Source of the DNA: Labilibaculum antarcticum
GTDB lineage: Bacteria > Bacteroidota > Bacteroidia > Bacteroidales > Marinifilaceae
Assembly (NCBI RefSeq): GCF_002356295.1
Contig: NZ_AP018042.1
Location: 744,001-808,000, forward strand
Direction: 5' to 3'
DNA length: 64,000 bases
Position 1 is the first letter of the stretch, and every line of letters begins with the position of its first letter. Below are positions 45,957 to 54,033 of this stretch, piece by piece. The position numbers and the translations under genes are program-made. Below the pieces are notes generated by a model that made no database searches, was not told the DNA's origin, and saw only the letters and a program-made list of their open reading frames with translations.

Positions 45957-48284
45957 TTAAAACGGATTTTCCTCAACTGCTTTTTCTAAGTCTTGTGCCA
46001 TAGCAACAAACTCGTCAGCAGTCATCTCCTTCATATAAACCAAACCATGAGTAGCACGTACCAATGGATGATTGTTTTCGTAGAAGAAATTCTTGCCTAA
46101 CAGCAATTGAATTTGTTTCAACTGCTGAACCCAAATCTTTTGAGTTAACTCGTTGAATTTGCCATCGTACTCATAACTTGGAAAGGATGCATTTACCTGA
46201 CTTAAATAACTTTCGCTAAATGAGTTTTCCATAACATCAAGAGCATTCAGTGAAACCGGCACAATAGAATCGGCTTCGGAAGGATGGTATTTAAACCAAA
46301 CATTTCGGTAACCAATAATTCGAAGTTTCGATAAATCTTCCTCTTCTTTCCACTCCTTAACTGCACCAGCAATAGCTTGCAATACTTTATAATGTGTATC
46401 CGGTCCACTTCCTTCCGGATCCATTGCCAAACTAATAATTGTTGGCTTGTGTTTTCTAAATTCTTCCAGTACAGGAAGCATGTCTCTGTTCTTTTCAGGG
46501 CTTTCTGTAAACACATCACCTTTATAAAAGCCCAAACGCAAGTGATGAACATTTTTAACCGGAGTACCGAAGTGAGCCCAAACCAACTCCTCTTCAAACT
46601 CACGAATCATTCCTTTCATTTTCTGAACTTCAGGAGAATTTTTTCCTCCGTCGTAGCTATTTTCTAAATCGCTGATAATACTTGCGATTTCTTCAGTTAA
46701 ATGTGATTTATTTCGAACACTCCAAACTTCAACAATGGAACGAATTACACGATGACACAAACCTCTTCGCTTTCCGTTTTGATTGCGGGCCGCAACTGAA
46801 TTCAAGAAATGATACACATCTTTGTCCCACTTTTTGCTATATCCTACTTCGAAGAAATCAGGATAATCCAGCATTTGAATTTCACCTTTTGCAATATAAT
46901 CCTGACATTCTTTCAACACACCAATTACAAAATCATTTGTAACCGCAGTAAAACCAGATGTAAGAACAGAAAAATGAACGTCGTTGGTTGCTGAACGCAT
47001 CTGCCGGTTGGTGTATGGCATAATTCCCAGCATGATATCATCGTGATGAGGACCGGTATGATAAATTACCTCGTTGGTATCAGGTTTCATTCCCTTTTCC
47101 ATCTTCTTTTTGATGGAATCGATAACAGTATGAACAGTTTCCGCATTCAAATTAGGAATCTGACTGGTGTAAGGATCAGCCTTTAAATCTTCCAAAGTTA
47201 AATGATGACCGTATTTATTGATTTTCTGACACAGATCAATTATTGATCTTTCTGATTTTGAATGAGTCCACTCTCCTGTTTTGTAAAACTGATTCACACT
47301 ATCGGTCAACTTGCAGGCCGCACCCTTTGTTAAGTAAAAACGACTGTTTTTCTGACGCTGTAGCACCGAAGCTGGATAAATAGCATTTGGCGCACTTTCC
47401 AGTGATCCTTTTACAATCTCAGCTTTGGCTTCACCTGCAGCAAAAATAATGGAAACAGCATTTGAATCGTGAGTAATCGTATCCAAGCCAATGGTAATCA
47501 CCAAACGGTTTCTTGATATTTCAATCCCGCCCAAATCACCTGCGGCAACTGCCTGTGTCTCGAAATTTGTTTTTGTTAATCGTGTAGTCGAAAAATGATC
47601 CGATCCTCGGGTGTTAAAGGCAATATGACCATCAGGGCCAAGTCCTCCCAAGAAAAAGCCGATGCCCCCTTTATCACGGATTTTTTGCTCATAAGAAGTA
47701 CACCAGTTGTCAATCATGAAAATTGATTTCTGCTGCATCTCTTCCACAACACTTGTTGCCTCGCGGTAACGAAGCGACAAATCAATATTGTAATCAGGAA
47801 AAACTTCCAGAAAATGCTTATTATCTACCAATGGAATTTCATCTGAATTAATTAGCAATGAATTGGATATATCCAAGCCAAAACCATCAATATAGTATTT
47901 CATCACATAGTTGTGGAAACTATTGTGCTGGCGCGGATCAATTGGATAAAACTCATCAATCTGGACAAACTGCAAACCACTCAAATCGGGTTTCGCCATG
48001 TTTCCAAGTCCATATTTACTGCGGATATCCATTCCCTTAGGCTTGTTCCAATTCTCAAGAAGAAACTGAGTGTATTTGATAAAATACTCTGGTGTTTTAC
48101 CTGTTGGCAAACTAATTACTCCCTGAGGATTCTGTTCTGCCCACTCCAAAAACCGAAGTGAAGTCATCAAACCCAATTTCGGAAAATTATCAACCGTTAC
48201 ATAAGGTATTTTGGCTGTAATTTCCGGCACTCCAGATAATTCATGAAATGCTTGCTCTACTTTTGATGTAAATAATGTTTTCAT
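45957..48284 (-). CDS. NagB-like glucosamine-6-phosphate deaminase fused to a PIG-L domain
   Basis: 775 residues. The N-terminal half (about 30-340) has the deaminase/isomerase motifs SLPTGKTPEYF, QIDEFYP and FLGGLGPDGHIAFN. The C-terminal half (from about 400) is a PIG-L/LmbE-type fold with the zinc-binding YHTGPHHDDIMLG and ALAMDPEGSGPDTHY-like region (seen as SLAMDPEGSGPDTHYK). This is the two-domain NagB-like protein widespread in Bacteroidetes. The obvious role is entry of amino sugars into glycolysis (GlcN6P to Fru6P plus ammonia), with the second domain a candidate N-deacetylase. The ATG at 48284 is chosen over an upstream GTG (48335) that adds 17 basic residues. Confidence 0.88.
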   Translation of the reverse strand: MKTLFTSKVEQAFHELSGVPEITAKIPYVTVDNFPKLGLMTSLRFLEWAEQNPQGVISLPTGKTPEYFIKYTQFLLENWNKPKGMDIRSKYGLGNMAKPDLSGLQFVQIDEFYPIDPRQHNSFHNYVMKYYIDGFGLDISNSLLINSDEIPLVDNKHFLEVFPDYNIDLSLRYREATSVVEEMQQKSIFMIDNWCTSYEQKIRDKGGIGFFLGGLGPDGHIAFNTRGSDHFSTTRLTKTNFETQAVAAGDLGGIEISRNRLVITIGLDTITHDSNAVSIIFAAGEAKAEIVKGSLESAPNAIYPASVLQRQKNSRFYLTKGAACKLTDSVNQFYKTGEWTHSKSERSIIDLCQKINKYGHHLTLEDLKADPYTSQIPNLNAETVHTVIDSIKKKMEKGMKPDTNEVIYHTGPHHDDIMLGIMPYTNRQMRSATNDVHFSVLTSGFTAVTNDFVIGVLKECQDYIAKGEIQMLDYPDFFEVGYSKKWDKDVYHFLNSVAARNQNGKRRGLCHRVIRSIVEVWSVRNKSHLTEEIASIISDLENSYDGGKNSPEVQKMKGMIREFEEELVWAHFGTPVKNVHHLRLGFYKGDVFTESPEKNRDMLPVLEEFRKHKPTIISLAMDPEGSGPDTHYKVLQAIAGAVKEWKEEEDLSKLRIIGYRNVWFKYHPSEADSIVPVSLNALDVMENSFSESYLSQVNASFPSYEYDGKFNELTQKIWVQQLKQIQLLLGKNFFYENNHPLVRATHGLVYMKEMTADEFVAMAQDLEKAVEENPF

Positions 48285-48421
48285 ATTCTTTTTATTTCTA
48301 TAATCTCTTAACCTTACTCGTTTAAAACACGTCACTTTCGTGAGAAAATAACTGTTCGTTTTAAATTACGCTACCACACGATTAAATACCGGGTTCGGCA
48401 TCAGAAATAAAATTCCTTTTA

Positions 48422-48644
48422 TTACACTGATAATTCTTTGCTGTATTTTGATACCACTTGCTTCATCTGCTCATATTGTTCTTCCATGCTTGTTAGTAAT
48501 TTGCAGCAAATAGACAGGATGTGTATCACCAAACGTTTTCACAAAAAATGTATCGTTTATAAAGCCTTCACCCAGAGGACGAATATTTTCAATATCCCCC
48601 TCTAACTGAAACTTCGATACGATATAGTTTAGGTCTTTACTCAT
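48422..48644 (-). pseudogene. Internally deleted NahK-like N-acetylhexosamine kinase
   Basis: Minus-strand frame from ATG 48644 reads MSKDLNYIVSKFQLEGDIEN then IRPLGEGFINDTFFVKT, YLLQIT and stops at TGA 48471. The block L-G-E-G-F-I-N-D-T-F plus Y-x-L-Q is the N-terminus of NahK-like phosphotransferases. In the next frame SMEEQYEQMKQVVSKYSKEL runs to a TAA at 48422 and looks like that family's C-terminus. About 300 codons between are missing. The intact kinase normally sits beside a sugar nucleotidyltransferase like the one at 50.4 kb, so this cluster has lost it. Identity is from motif recognition. Confidence 0.55.
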
Positions 48645-48737
48645 TTGCTCTTAGTATCCGTTTTAAAAATAAAACACGAATCGGTATCATTTACTGAAAA
48701 TCTCGTAAAATAGGCCTTCTCATTCTTTATAATTATT

Positions 48738-48886
48738 CCTGCAAACTGCAGGGACATTCACATAACCTGTGCAAAGCTTCCTGCAAACTGCAGAGACATT
48801 TACATAACCTGTGTAAAGCTTGCTGCAAACTGCAGGGACATTTACATGACCTGTAGAAAGCTTCCTGCGGAGTGCAACAAACTTTT
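48738..48886. repeat. 42-bp tandem repeat, 3.5 copies
   Basis: Units start at 48738, 48780, 48822 and (partial) 48864 with period 42. Each holds the dyad CCTGCAAACTGCAGG, a shared GACATTTACATAACCTGT block and AAAGCTT. The minus strand stays open through the array (14 codons per unit), but no start or partner gene is seen. The array follows the permease stop and fills, with the NahK remnant, the 629-bp gap before the NagB-like gene. It may act as a set of mRNA hairpins. Confidence 0.85.
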
Positions 48887-48913
48887 AAACCTATCAATTA
48901 GCTAGTATGCCAT

Positions 48914-50182
48914 TTATTTCCACGATTTCAACTTGCATCCTTTAACAGAATAGAAAAGAATGAACAGGTAACAGGGTACCATTACCCAATAAGCTTGTTG
49001 ACTTCCGAATGCATCGGATAAACCACCCCATACCAATGGCATAATTGCACCACCTGAAATAGCCATGATCAACAAAGCAGAACCTGTATTTATGAAACGT
49101 CCTAAATTTGACAATGCAAGTGGCCAAATAGCTGGCCAAACCAAAGCATTTGCAAAACCAAATAAAGCAACAAACAGAACCGAGGTAATGCCTGATGTTA
49201 GGATCACTCCCAATGAGAAAATAATACCAAAAATGGCTGACATTTGTAGTGCAAAACGTTGAGAAATGACACGTGGAATAAGTGTGATTCCCAGTAAGTA
49301 ACCTACAACCATTGTCACCATTGTATAAGATGTGAAGGCTTTGGCAACATTCATCTCAATGCCTAAAGAGATTCCGTAACGGATAATAGTATCACCCGCT
49401 ACAACTTCGGCACCTACATAGAAGAACAAAGCTAAAACACCTAGAATCAAATGAGGAAAACCGAAAATACTTTTCTTGTTCGAATTATCATCAGCCTCAC
49501 CATCACCATTCTTTGTTACGTCAATTTCAGGAAGTGGTGCCATGCGAACGCCAAATCCCATAAGGAAAAGAACGATGGTCATCACAATGTATGGGTTGAT
49601 AACGCGAGCAGCTAAAGCATCAAGAGCAACAACACGAGAAGCAGCATCCATAGTTTCCAGACTTAGCTTAAATGCATCGCCATCGTTAAGAACGTAGTAC
49701 GCTAAAATCAGAGGGGCCATAGCTCCTGCAAATTTGTTGCAAATTCCCAAAATACTGATTCTACGAGCAGCACTTTCCCTAGGTCCAATCACAGTTACAT
49801 ATGGATTTGATGCTGTTTGTAAAATTGCAAGACCAGTACCCATAACAAAAAGACCCGTTAAAAAAGTCAGGTAAGTTCTCGACATCGCTGCAGGGATAAA
49901 AATCAGTGTTCCCACTGCCATTACCCATAAACCGACCATCATGCCATTTTTAAAACCCAGCCTTTTTATCACCCAAGCCGATGGCAGTGCCATAATGGTG
50001 TAAGCAATGTAAAAGGCAAAAGCGACAAACATGGCCTGAAAATCGGACAAATCGCAAGCTATTTGCAGATATGGAATCAGAATTCCATTTAGCCAGGTAA
50101 CAAAGCCAAAAATAAAGAACAAAGCTCCAATGATAATCATTGGCAGAACAAAGCTCTTGAATGAAGATTGAGAAGTACGCAT
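48914..50182 (-). CDS. FucP/NagP-type sugar MFS transporter
   Basis: 422 residues, twelve transmembrane helices, of the fucose-galactose-glucose:H+ symporter group: FFIFGFVTWLNGILIPYLQ, LPSAWVIKRLGFKNGM, GTGLAILQTASNPYVTVIGP and WPAIWPLALSNLGRF are characteristic. These inner-membrane proton symporters carry fucose, glucose/galactose or N-acetylglucosamine (NagP). In this cluster (NagB-like, GH20, NagC-like ROK regulator) N-acetylglucosamine is the likeliest substrate, with galactose an alternative given the galactan locus. No promoter was pinned down. The 234-bp gap upstream (50183-50416) shows no gene. Confidence 0.88.
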   Translation of the reverse strand: MRTSQSSFKSFVLPMIIIGALFFIFGFVTWLNGILIPYLQIACDLSDFQAMFVAFAFYIAYTIMALPSAWVIKRLGFKNGMMVGLWVMAVGTLIFIPAAMSRTYLTFLTGLFVMGTGLAILQTASNPYVTVIGPRESAARRISILGICNKFAGAMAPLILAYYVLNDGDAFKLSLETMDAASRVVALDALAARVINPYIVMTIVLFLMGFGVRMAPLPEIDVTKNGDGEADDNSNKKSIFGFPHLILGVLALFFYVGAEVVAGDTIIRYGISLGIEMNVAKAFTSYTMVTMVVGYLLGITLIPRVISQRFALQMSAIFGIIFSLGVILTSGITSVLFVALFGFANALVWPAIWPLALSNLGRFINTGSALLIMAISGGAIMPLVWGGLSDAFGSQQAYWVMVPCYLFILFYSVKGCKLKSWK

Positions 50183-50416
50183 TTTATAACTGATTTAAGG
50201 TTAGAGTCAGACCATAGTTCATGGTATAAGTCAGATTCGTATTTATTCGTTTTTATTATTCATTATTTGCTTCACACATTCGATCAAATCCTTAGCCTAC
50301 TTTCCTGTTGTAACTTCCGCACAAATGCGAATAATTTTTCGGAATTGGCTTTTCGTATATGTACCCACCCTTTTGGGATATTAATTTTATTCCTCTTGTT
50401 TCACTTTCCTCTAAAA

Positions 50417-51316
50417 TTAGGCCCACAATTTAGAAGGATAGATTCCCTTCTCGATCAATTTCCCAATCGCTTTAATTACTTTTTCTTTATCCTCCCGATA
50501 AGTCACGCCAAACCACTGAGCATCCGACTTCAAAACTTTAACCTTCGTTTTTCCATCTTTAATGATAGTGGCAACTACTGAAGGAATAAAAAATTCTGAC
50601 TTCAACTGATGGCCTTCTTCCTGCAGAAAAACGCTAAACTGAGCTTCCAAATGATCAAATATTTTGGGCGTAAAACCCCAAAAGTTCATGGAAACAATTG
50701 TGTCCGGAGCTAGCTTTATCCACTCTTCATTTTCCCTGCAGGCAATTCCATTTTCCAACCTCTCAATATGTGTGCGCTCAACAACAGTAGTCAGGAAATC
50801 ATTCTCATTTGTTTCGCAAACTCCTCTTGATACCGAACCATTTTCCGAAATGGTATTGCCCAACTGGTAGCCAAGCATGCAGTATTCTTCATCAGTAACA
50901 GACTGAGTCAAATAATCTGCCATAGTGGTGAAAGCCTCAGCTCCATAGTAATCGTCGGCATTAATTACTGCAAAAGGTTCATTAATAGAATTTTTTGCCA
51001 TTAAAACGGCATGAGCCGTTCCCCACGGTTTTTCCCGTTCCAAATTATATACGGATCCCTCAGGAACCTTTCCGATTTCCTGAATTACGTAATCAACTTC
51101 AATCTTCCCAGCTAGTTTTGCATCAAAAAGCGCTCTGAATTCTTCCTCAAAACCCGCTCTAATCACAAAAACGAGCTTGCCAAAACCGGCATCAATTGCA
51201 TCATGTATCGAATAATCAATAATGGTTTCATTCGTTGGCCCAATCGGATCGATCTGCTTTAATCCCCCATACCGACTTCCCATTCCTGCGGCTAATACCA
51301 ATAAGCTAGGTTGCAT
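50417..51316 (-). CDS. Sugar-1-phosphate nucleotidyltransferase
   Basis: 299 residues with LAAGMGSRYGGLKQIDPIGP at the N-terminus, EKPWGTAHAVLMAK, and the metal-binding FAVINADDYYG. It belongs to the group of pyrophosphorylases that Bacteroidetes keep next to NahK-like N-acetylhexosamine kinases, making UDP-sugars from hexose(-NAc) 1-phosphates. Here the kinase is present only as a remnant (48422-48644). It is distinct from, and only distantly similar to, the MurU-like enzyme at 9.0 kb. Its 5' end is covered by leader element C. Confidence 0.85.
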   Translation of the reverse strand: MQPSLLVLAAGMGSRYGGLKQIDPIGPTNETIIDYSIHDAIDAGFGKLVFVIRAGFEEEFRALFDAKLAGKIEVDYVIQEIGKVPEGSVYNLEREKPWGTAHAVLMAKNSINEPFAVINADDYYGAEAFTTMADYLTQSVTDEEYCMLGYQLGNTISENGSVSRGVCETNENDFLTTVVERTHIERLENGIACRENEEWIKLAPDTIVSMNFWGFTPKIFDHLEAQFSVFLQEEGHQLKSEFFIPSVVATIIKDGKTKVKVLKSDAQWFGVTYREDKEKVIKAIGKLIEKGIYPSKLWA

Positions 51317-51404
51317 ATGTTTATAATTTTATGTTTTTGTCATATGGAACTCCCAAATTACACTCATTCTCCTGTGTGTAGCACTTTTCACATGGACGTT
51401 TCAT
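51317..51404 (-). promoter_or_regulatory. Leader element copy C (MKRPC upstream frame)
   Basis: Directly precedes the nucleotidyltransferase ATG at 51316. From 51404 downward it contains ATGAAACGTCCATG, ACACACAGG and GTTCCATATGACAAAAAC, then ATAAAATTATAAACAT up to the ATG. A 27-residue frame (MKRPCEKCYTQENECNLGVP plus seven residues) ends four bases before the gene start, so ribosomes could pass from one to the other. The same element heads the unrelated M64 gene (copy B). Confidence 0.6.
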
Positions 51405-51498
51405 ATCTTATCTAATTATAAATAATAAAATCAATTTTCAGTCTGCAATTTTCTCTTTACCAATACATTCGGGTAAAGATATTCTCGATAAAAAAGCA

Positions 51499-51560
51499 AC
51501 CATCTGCCATGCATCACTACTACTACAATGTTCCAAAGGTTTTTAGAAAAGGCAGATGGT
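51499..51560. other. Long-loop stem of unknown role
   Basis: ACCATCTGCC at 51499-51508 is the exact complement of GGCAGATGGT at 51551-51560, with 42 bases between. With leader element C and the ROK terminator it fills the 349-bp gap 51317-51665. It has no T-tract; it could be part of an mRNA leader or a small RNA. Confidence 0.4.
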
Positions 51561-51573
51561 CACAATACTTTAT

Positions 51574-51652
51574 AAAAATTGTCCCCTGTAAGAACACTAC
51601 TTCTACAAAAATCTTCAACGCAAGTTGAAAACAACAGGGAGACAATTTTTTT
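51574..51652 (-). terminator. Terminator of the ROK regulator gene
   Basis: AAATTGTC plus CCCTGT (51576-51589) pairs with ACAGGG plus GACAATTT (51634-51648) around a 44-base internal region. On the minus strand it ends in ACAATTTTTATA. It begins about 14 bp after the ROK stop. Confidence 0.6.
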
Positions 51653-51665
51653 CTTAACTAATCCA

Positions 51666-52892
51666 CTAACTATTACTTACGACTTTCTTCATAACGTTTG
51701 CCATTGTTCCCATAAGAGCGGCATCATCTAATAAATCAGAATTTACCAGCTCCATCTCCGAACTAATTTTATCCATCGCATATTTATTCATCCACATACT
51801 TACCGGGCTCATAATATACTTTCCGGCCTGAGCCAATCTTCCTCCAATAATTATCATTTCAGGATTTAGCAAGTGAATCAAAGTCACCAAACCTTTCCCT
51901 AAATATTCGCACATCTTGTTCAATTGGTCAATGGCAAACTGATCGCCGGCTAAAATTGCATCAACAACAGCTCTCAAGTCGATCTTTTTCCCCTCCTTCT
52001 CATATTTGGCTAAAAAACTTTCCTGACCATTCTCAATCCCTTCTCTTATTTGCCGCACCAAAATCTTGCCGGATGTTAAGGTTTCCAAACAACCAATTTT
52101 ACCACAACTGCAAAGTGTTCCTTCCGGATCGATCAAGATATGACCAAACTCCCCCGCAAATCCATTTTTACCACTGTACAATTCACCATTTAAGATCATG
52201 CCTAAACCAATACCATTGCTTAAATTCAAACACAATACGTTCTTTTTATCTTTGGCTTTTCCAAAAGCCTTTTCACCCAATGCCATTGCCCGTGCATCAT
52301 TGTCCACCAATATCGAAAATCCAAGTTTCCGATTCAGATAAGCACACACACCTTCTTCAGCAAAACTCAAATGGGTATGTGTCAATCCTTTTTCGGCATC
52401 AACCAAACCAGGAATCGAAATACCAACAGCCAGCACCCTTTCCCGGCTAACATTTATAGTCTCAAGCGCAATATTGACTTTTTCAGCCAATGCCTGACAA
52501 TACTCACTGTTGTTTTCCAATTCAAACTCTTTAAACTCCTCGCGATACACCAAATGGTTATTCATATCGAAAACAGCTAAATTGAGTCTATGTAAATTTA
52601 TATCAACACCAACTACATATTGATATTCAGCATTAATACAAAATAAATTTGGACGTCTTCCTCCAATTGATTCCCCAATGCCATTTTCAAGAATTACCCC
52701 AAAACCTAGAAGATCTTCAACAAGTGAAGCAACCAAGGGCTGACTGATTTTTGCGGTTTTTACAATTTCGGCAATGGAAGAGGCGCCATTGTAATACAAA
52801 TGAGATACAATTTTACGATACTGCTCCTGCTTTCTCTTTTTCGCATTAAGAGTACCAGTCAGTGTTTTTTCGTACAGAAATTCTAGTTTCAT
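51666..52892 (-). CDS. ROK family transcriptional regulator (NagC-like)
   Basis: 408 residues. The N-terminal winged helix (about 20-85, QYRKIVSHLYYNGASSIAEI then KISQPLVASLVEDLLGFGVI) binds DNA. The rest is a ROK sugar-binding domain with VGVDINLHRLNLAVFD, LVDNDARAMALGE, NLSNGIGLGMI and the zinc motif GHILIDPEGTLCSCGKIGCLE. NagC and Mlc are of this type and release DNA on binding an (amino)sugar phosphate or sugar. It probably controls the amino-sugar cluster downstream and itself, through the dyad at 52946-52993. It lies at the upstream end of the cluster. Confidence 0.9.
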   Translation of the reverse strand: MKLEFLYEKTLTGTLNAKKRKQEQYRKIVSHLYYNGASSIAEIVKTAKISQPLVASLVEDLLGFGVILENGIGESIGGRRPNLFCINAEYQYVVGVDINLHRLNLAVFDMNNHLVYREEFKEFELENNSEYCQALAEKVNIALETINVSRERVLAVGISIPGLVDAEKGLTHTHLSFAEEGVCAYLNRKLGFSILVDNDARAMALGEKAFGKAKDKKNVLCLNLSNGIGLGMILNGELYSGKNGFAGEFGHILIDPEGTLCSCGKIGCLETLTSGKILVRQIREGIENGQESFLAKYEKEGKKIDLRAVVDAILAGDQFAIDQLNKMCEYLGKGLVTLIHLLNPEMIIIGGRLAQAGKYIMSPVSMWMNKYAMDKISSEMELVNSDLLDDAALMGTMANVMKKVVSNS

Positions 52893-52945
52893 TGCCTAAT
52901 ATTAATTAATGTAATCTCGTGATGTAAAAGTATATGTTTTTTACT

Positions 52946-52993
52946 AACAACTGTATTCTTTTATAATATATTTTAAAAGAATGCAGTAGTTGT
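52946..52993. promoter_or_regulatory. Imperfect dyad upstream of the ROK regulator
   Basis: CAACTGTATTCTTTTA (from 52948) faces TAAAAGAATGCAGTAGTTG (ending 52991) around an AT-rich centre, 54-100 bp upstream of the regulator start. The arms differ by a 2-base insertion and one substitution. Position and symmetry suit an autoregulatory operator of a NagC-like protein. The 592-bp gap 52893-53484 also holds two hairpins, tRNA-Leu and the promoter of the next gene. Confidence 0.4.
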
Positions 52994-53094
52994 ATAATAA
53001 CGCGGGTGTGTTTTTCTTCGTGATGGAATTGCAACAAAATAGGGTACAAAAAGATCAGGCTGCCAATTTGTAATAAGCTTCGTAAATTTCGGAT

Positions 53095-53131
53095 AAAAAA
53101 AAGCCCATCTTATTTAATAAGCTTGGGCTTT
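53095..53131 (-). terminator. Hairpin downstream of tRNA-Leu (distal)
   Basis: AAAGCCCA with TGGGCTTT (53100-53107 and 53124-53131) plus an inner TTATT/AATAA stem. The A-run at 53095-53102 gives a T-tract on the minus strand. Confidence 0.6.
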
Positions 53132-53191
53132 ATACTATTTTTTGTGTCTGACTCTGAAATGAAGCTACACAAAAGAAACACTTCAGAAAAC

Positions 53192-53228
53192 AAAAAAAAA
53201 CGCTTAATCCTTTAAGAATAAGCGTTTT
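53192..53228 (-). terminator. Terminator of tRNA-Leu
   Basis: AAAACGCTTA and TAAGCGTTTT (53197-53206 and 53219-53228), with A9 on the plus strand giving T9 on the minus strand, about 25 bp after the tRNA 3' end. Confidence 0.75.
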
Positions 53229-53252
53229 TAATTTTACCTAACAATAATAGGG

Positions 53253-53336
53253 TGCCCAGAAAAAGACTCGAACTTTCACGACCATACGGCCACCAGCCCC
53301 TCAAGCTGACGCGTCTACCAATTCCGCCACCTGGGC
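53253..53336 (-). tRNA. tRNA-Leu (anticodon GAG)
   Basis: 84 nt. Acceptor GCCCAGG pairs with TCTGGGC; the D-arm reads GGCGGAATTGGTAGACGC. Anticodon stem-loop TCAGC-TTGAGGG-GCTGG gives anticodon GAG (Leu CUC/CUU). There is a long class II variable arm (TGGTGGCCGTATGGTCGT) and a T-loop GTTCGAGTC. CCA is not encoded (the 3' flank reads CCC). Confidence 0.93.
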
Positions 53337-53434
53337 AGGGCCAGCAAAATTAACAAAAAAGATGCAAATGCAAAGGAAAATTGAACATTCGTCGAAATAT
53401 ATAAATAAAATTGAACAGGCTTTATCAATTGCCC

Positions 53435-53464
53435 TTTGGAGATGAAATTCATTTTCTATCTTTG
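53435..53464 (+). promoter_or_regulatory. Promoter of the 182-residue hypothetical gene
   Basis: A perfect -33 TTTG (53435-53438) and a perfect -7 TATCTTTG (53457-53464) with an 18-bp spacer, about 20 bp ahead of the ATG at 53485. Confidence 0.75.
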
Positions 53465-53484
53465 CCGAATATTAGAAATAGAAC

Positions 53485-54033
53485 ATGGCAGAAAATAAAA
53501 AAGATTACTCCTACCTGGATAAGTTGGCTGTTCAACCTGAAAAATGGAATGAACTAGACAAAAATGAATTTCAAGTGATGACATTTAAAACTTGTCTTCT
53601 ATATGGTGAAAGTCAAAATAAGAAGATGATTCCTATTCTATTTCAAATGTACGATCATCTTCAATCGAGCACCAGTAGCGTAGAGAGAATTAAGATGCTA
53701 ACAGCTTTAAGTGCTTTCATCCGAAAAAACAAACCAAAAGCAATCATGGGTTTGTTTCCTTTTATTCAAGTTGAGGAAGAAGGTGATGTAATCAGAACAG
53801 CAAGTCAATTTTTCGTGAACCTATCTGTTATCTCCAATAAAGAATTTAGTTCCGGAGCAAGAATCTTAATCGAATTGGTAAAGGATGCACCACTCGATCG
53901 TAAGTCGGCATATATACTTCTTGGCCTTTTGGATATTAACAATGAAAAAATTGACAAATTGATTTCTCTACTAAAGTCGGAAATTGGTAACGAGGTAAAA
54001 AGTATTTTACACAACAACGGCGTTACTTTATAA
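53485..54033 (+). CDS. Hypothetical all-helical protein
   Basis: 182 residues, no signal peptide, no transmembrane segment, so probably cytoplasmic. The sequence is a series of amphipathic helices (MIPILFQMYDHLQSS, VERIKMLTALSAFIRKN, SGARILIELVKDA, SAYILLGLLDINNEKIDKLI), compatible with a small HEAT/ARM-like scaffold. I recognise no family. It has a strong housekeeping promoter of its own and no operon partner, with a repeat-rich gene-free tract downstream. Confidence 0.7.
   Translation: MAENKKDYSYLDKLAVQPEKWNELDKNEFQVMTFKTCLLYGESQNKKMIPILFQMYDHLQSSTSSVERIKMLTALSAFIRKNKPKAIMGLFPFIQVEEEGDVIRTASQFFVNLSVISNKEFSSGARILIELVKDAPLDRKSAYILLGLLDINNEKIDKLISLLKSEIGNEVKSILHNNGVTL

Noticed and set aside
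48738-48886. CRISPR array
   Set aside because: The 42-bp units are contiguous with no unique spacers and no cas genes are near.
50168-50581. 137-codon plus-strand frame upstream of the permease
   Set aside because: It is mostly antisense to the nucleotidyltransferase end and intergenic DNA, with composition unlike a protein (Phe/His/Leu-rich).
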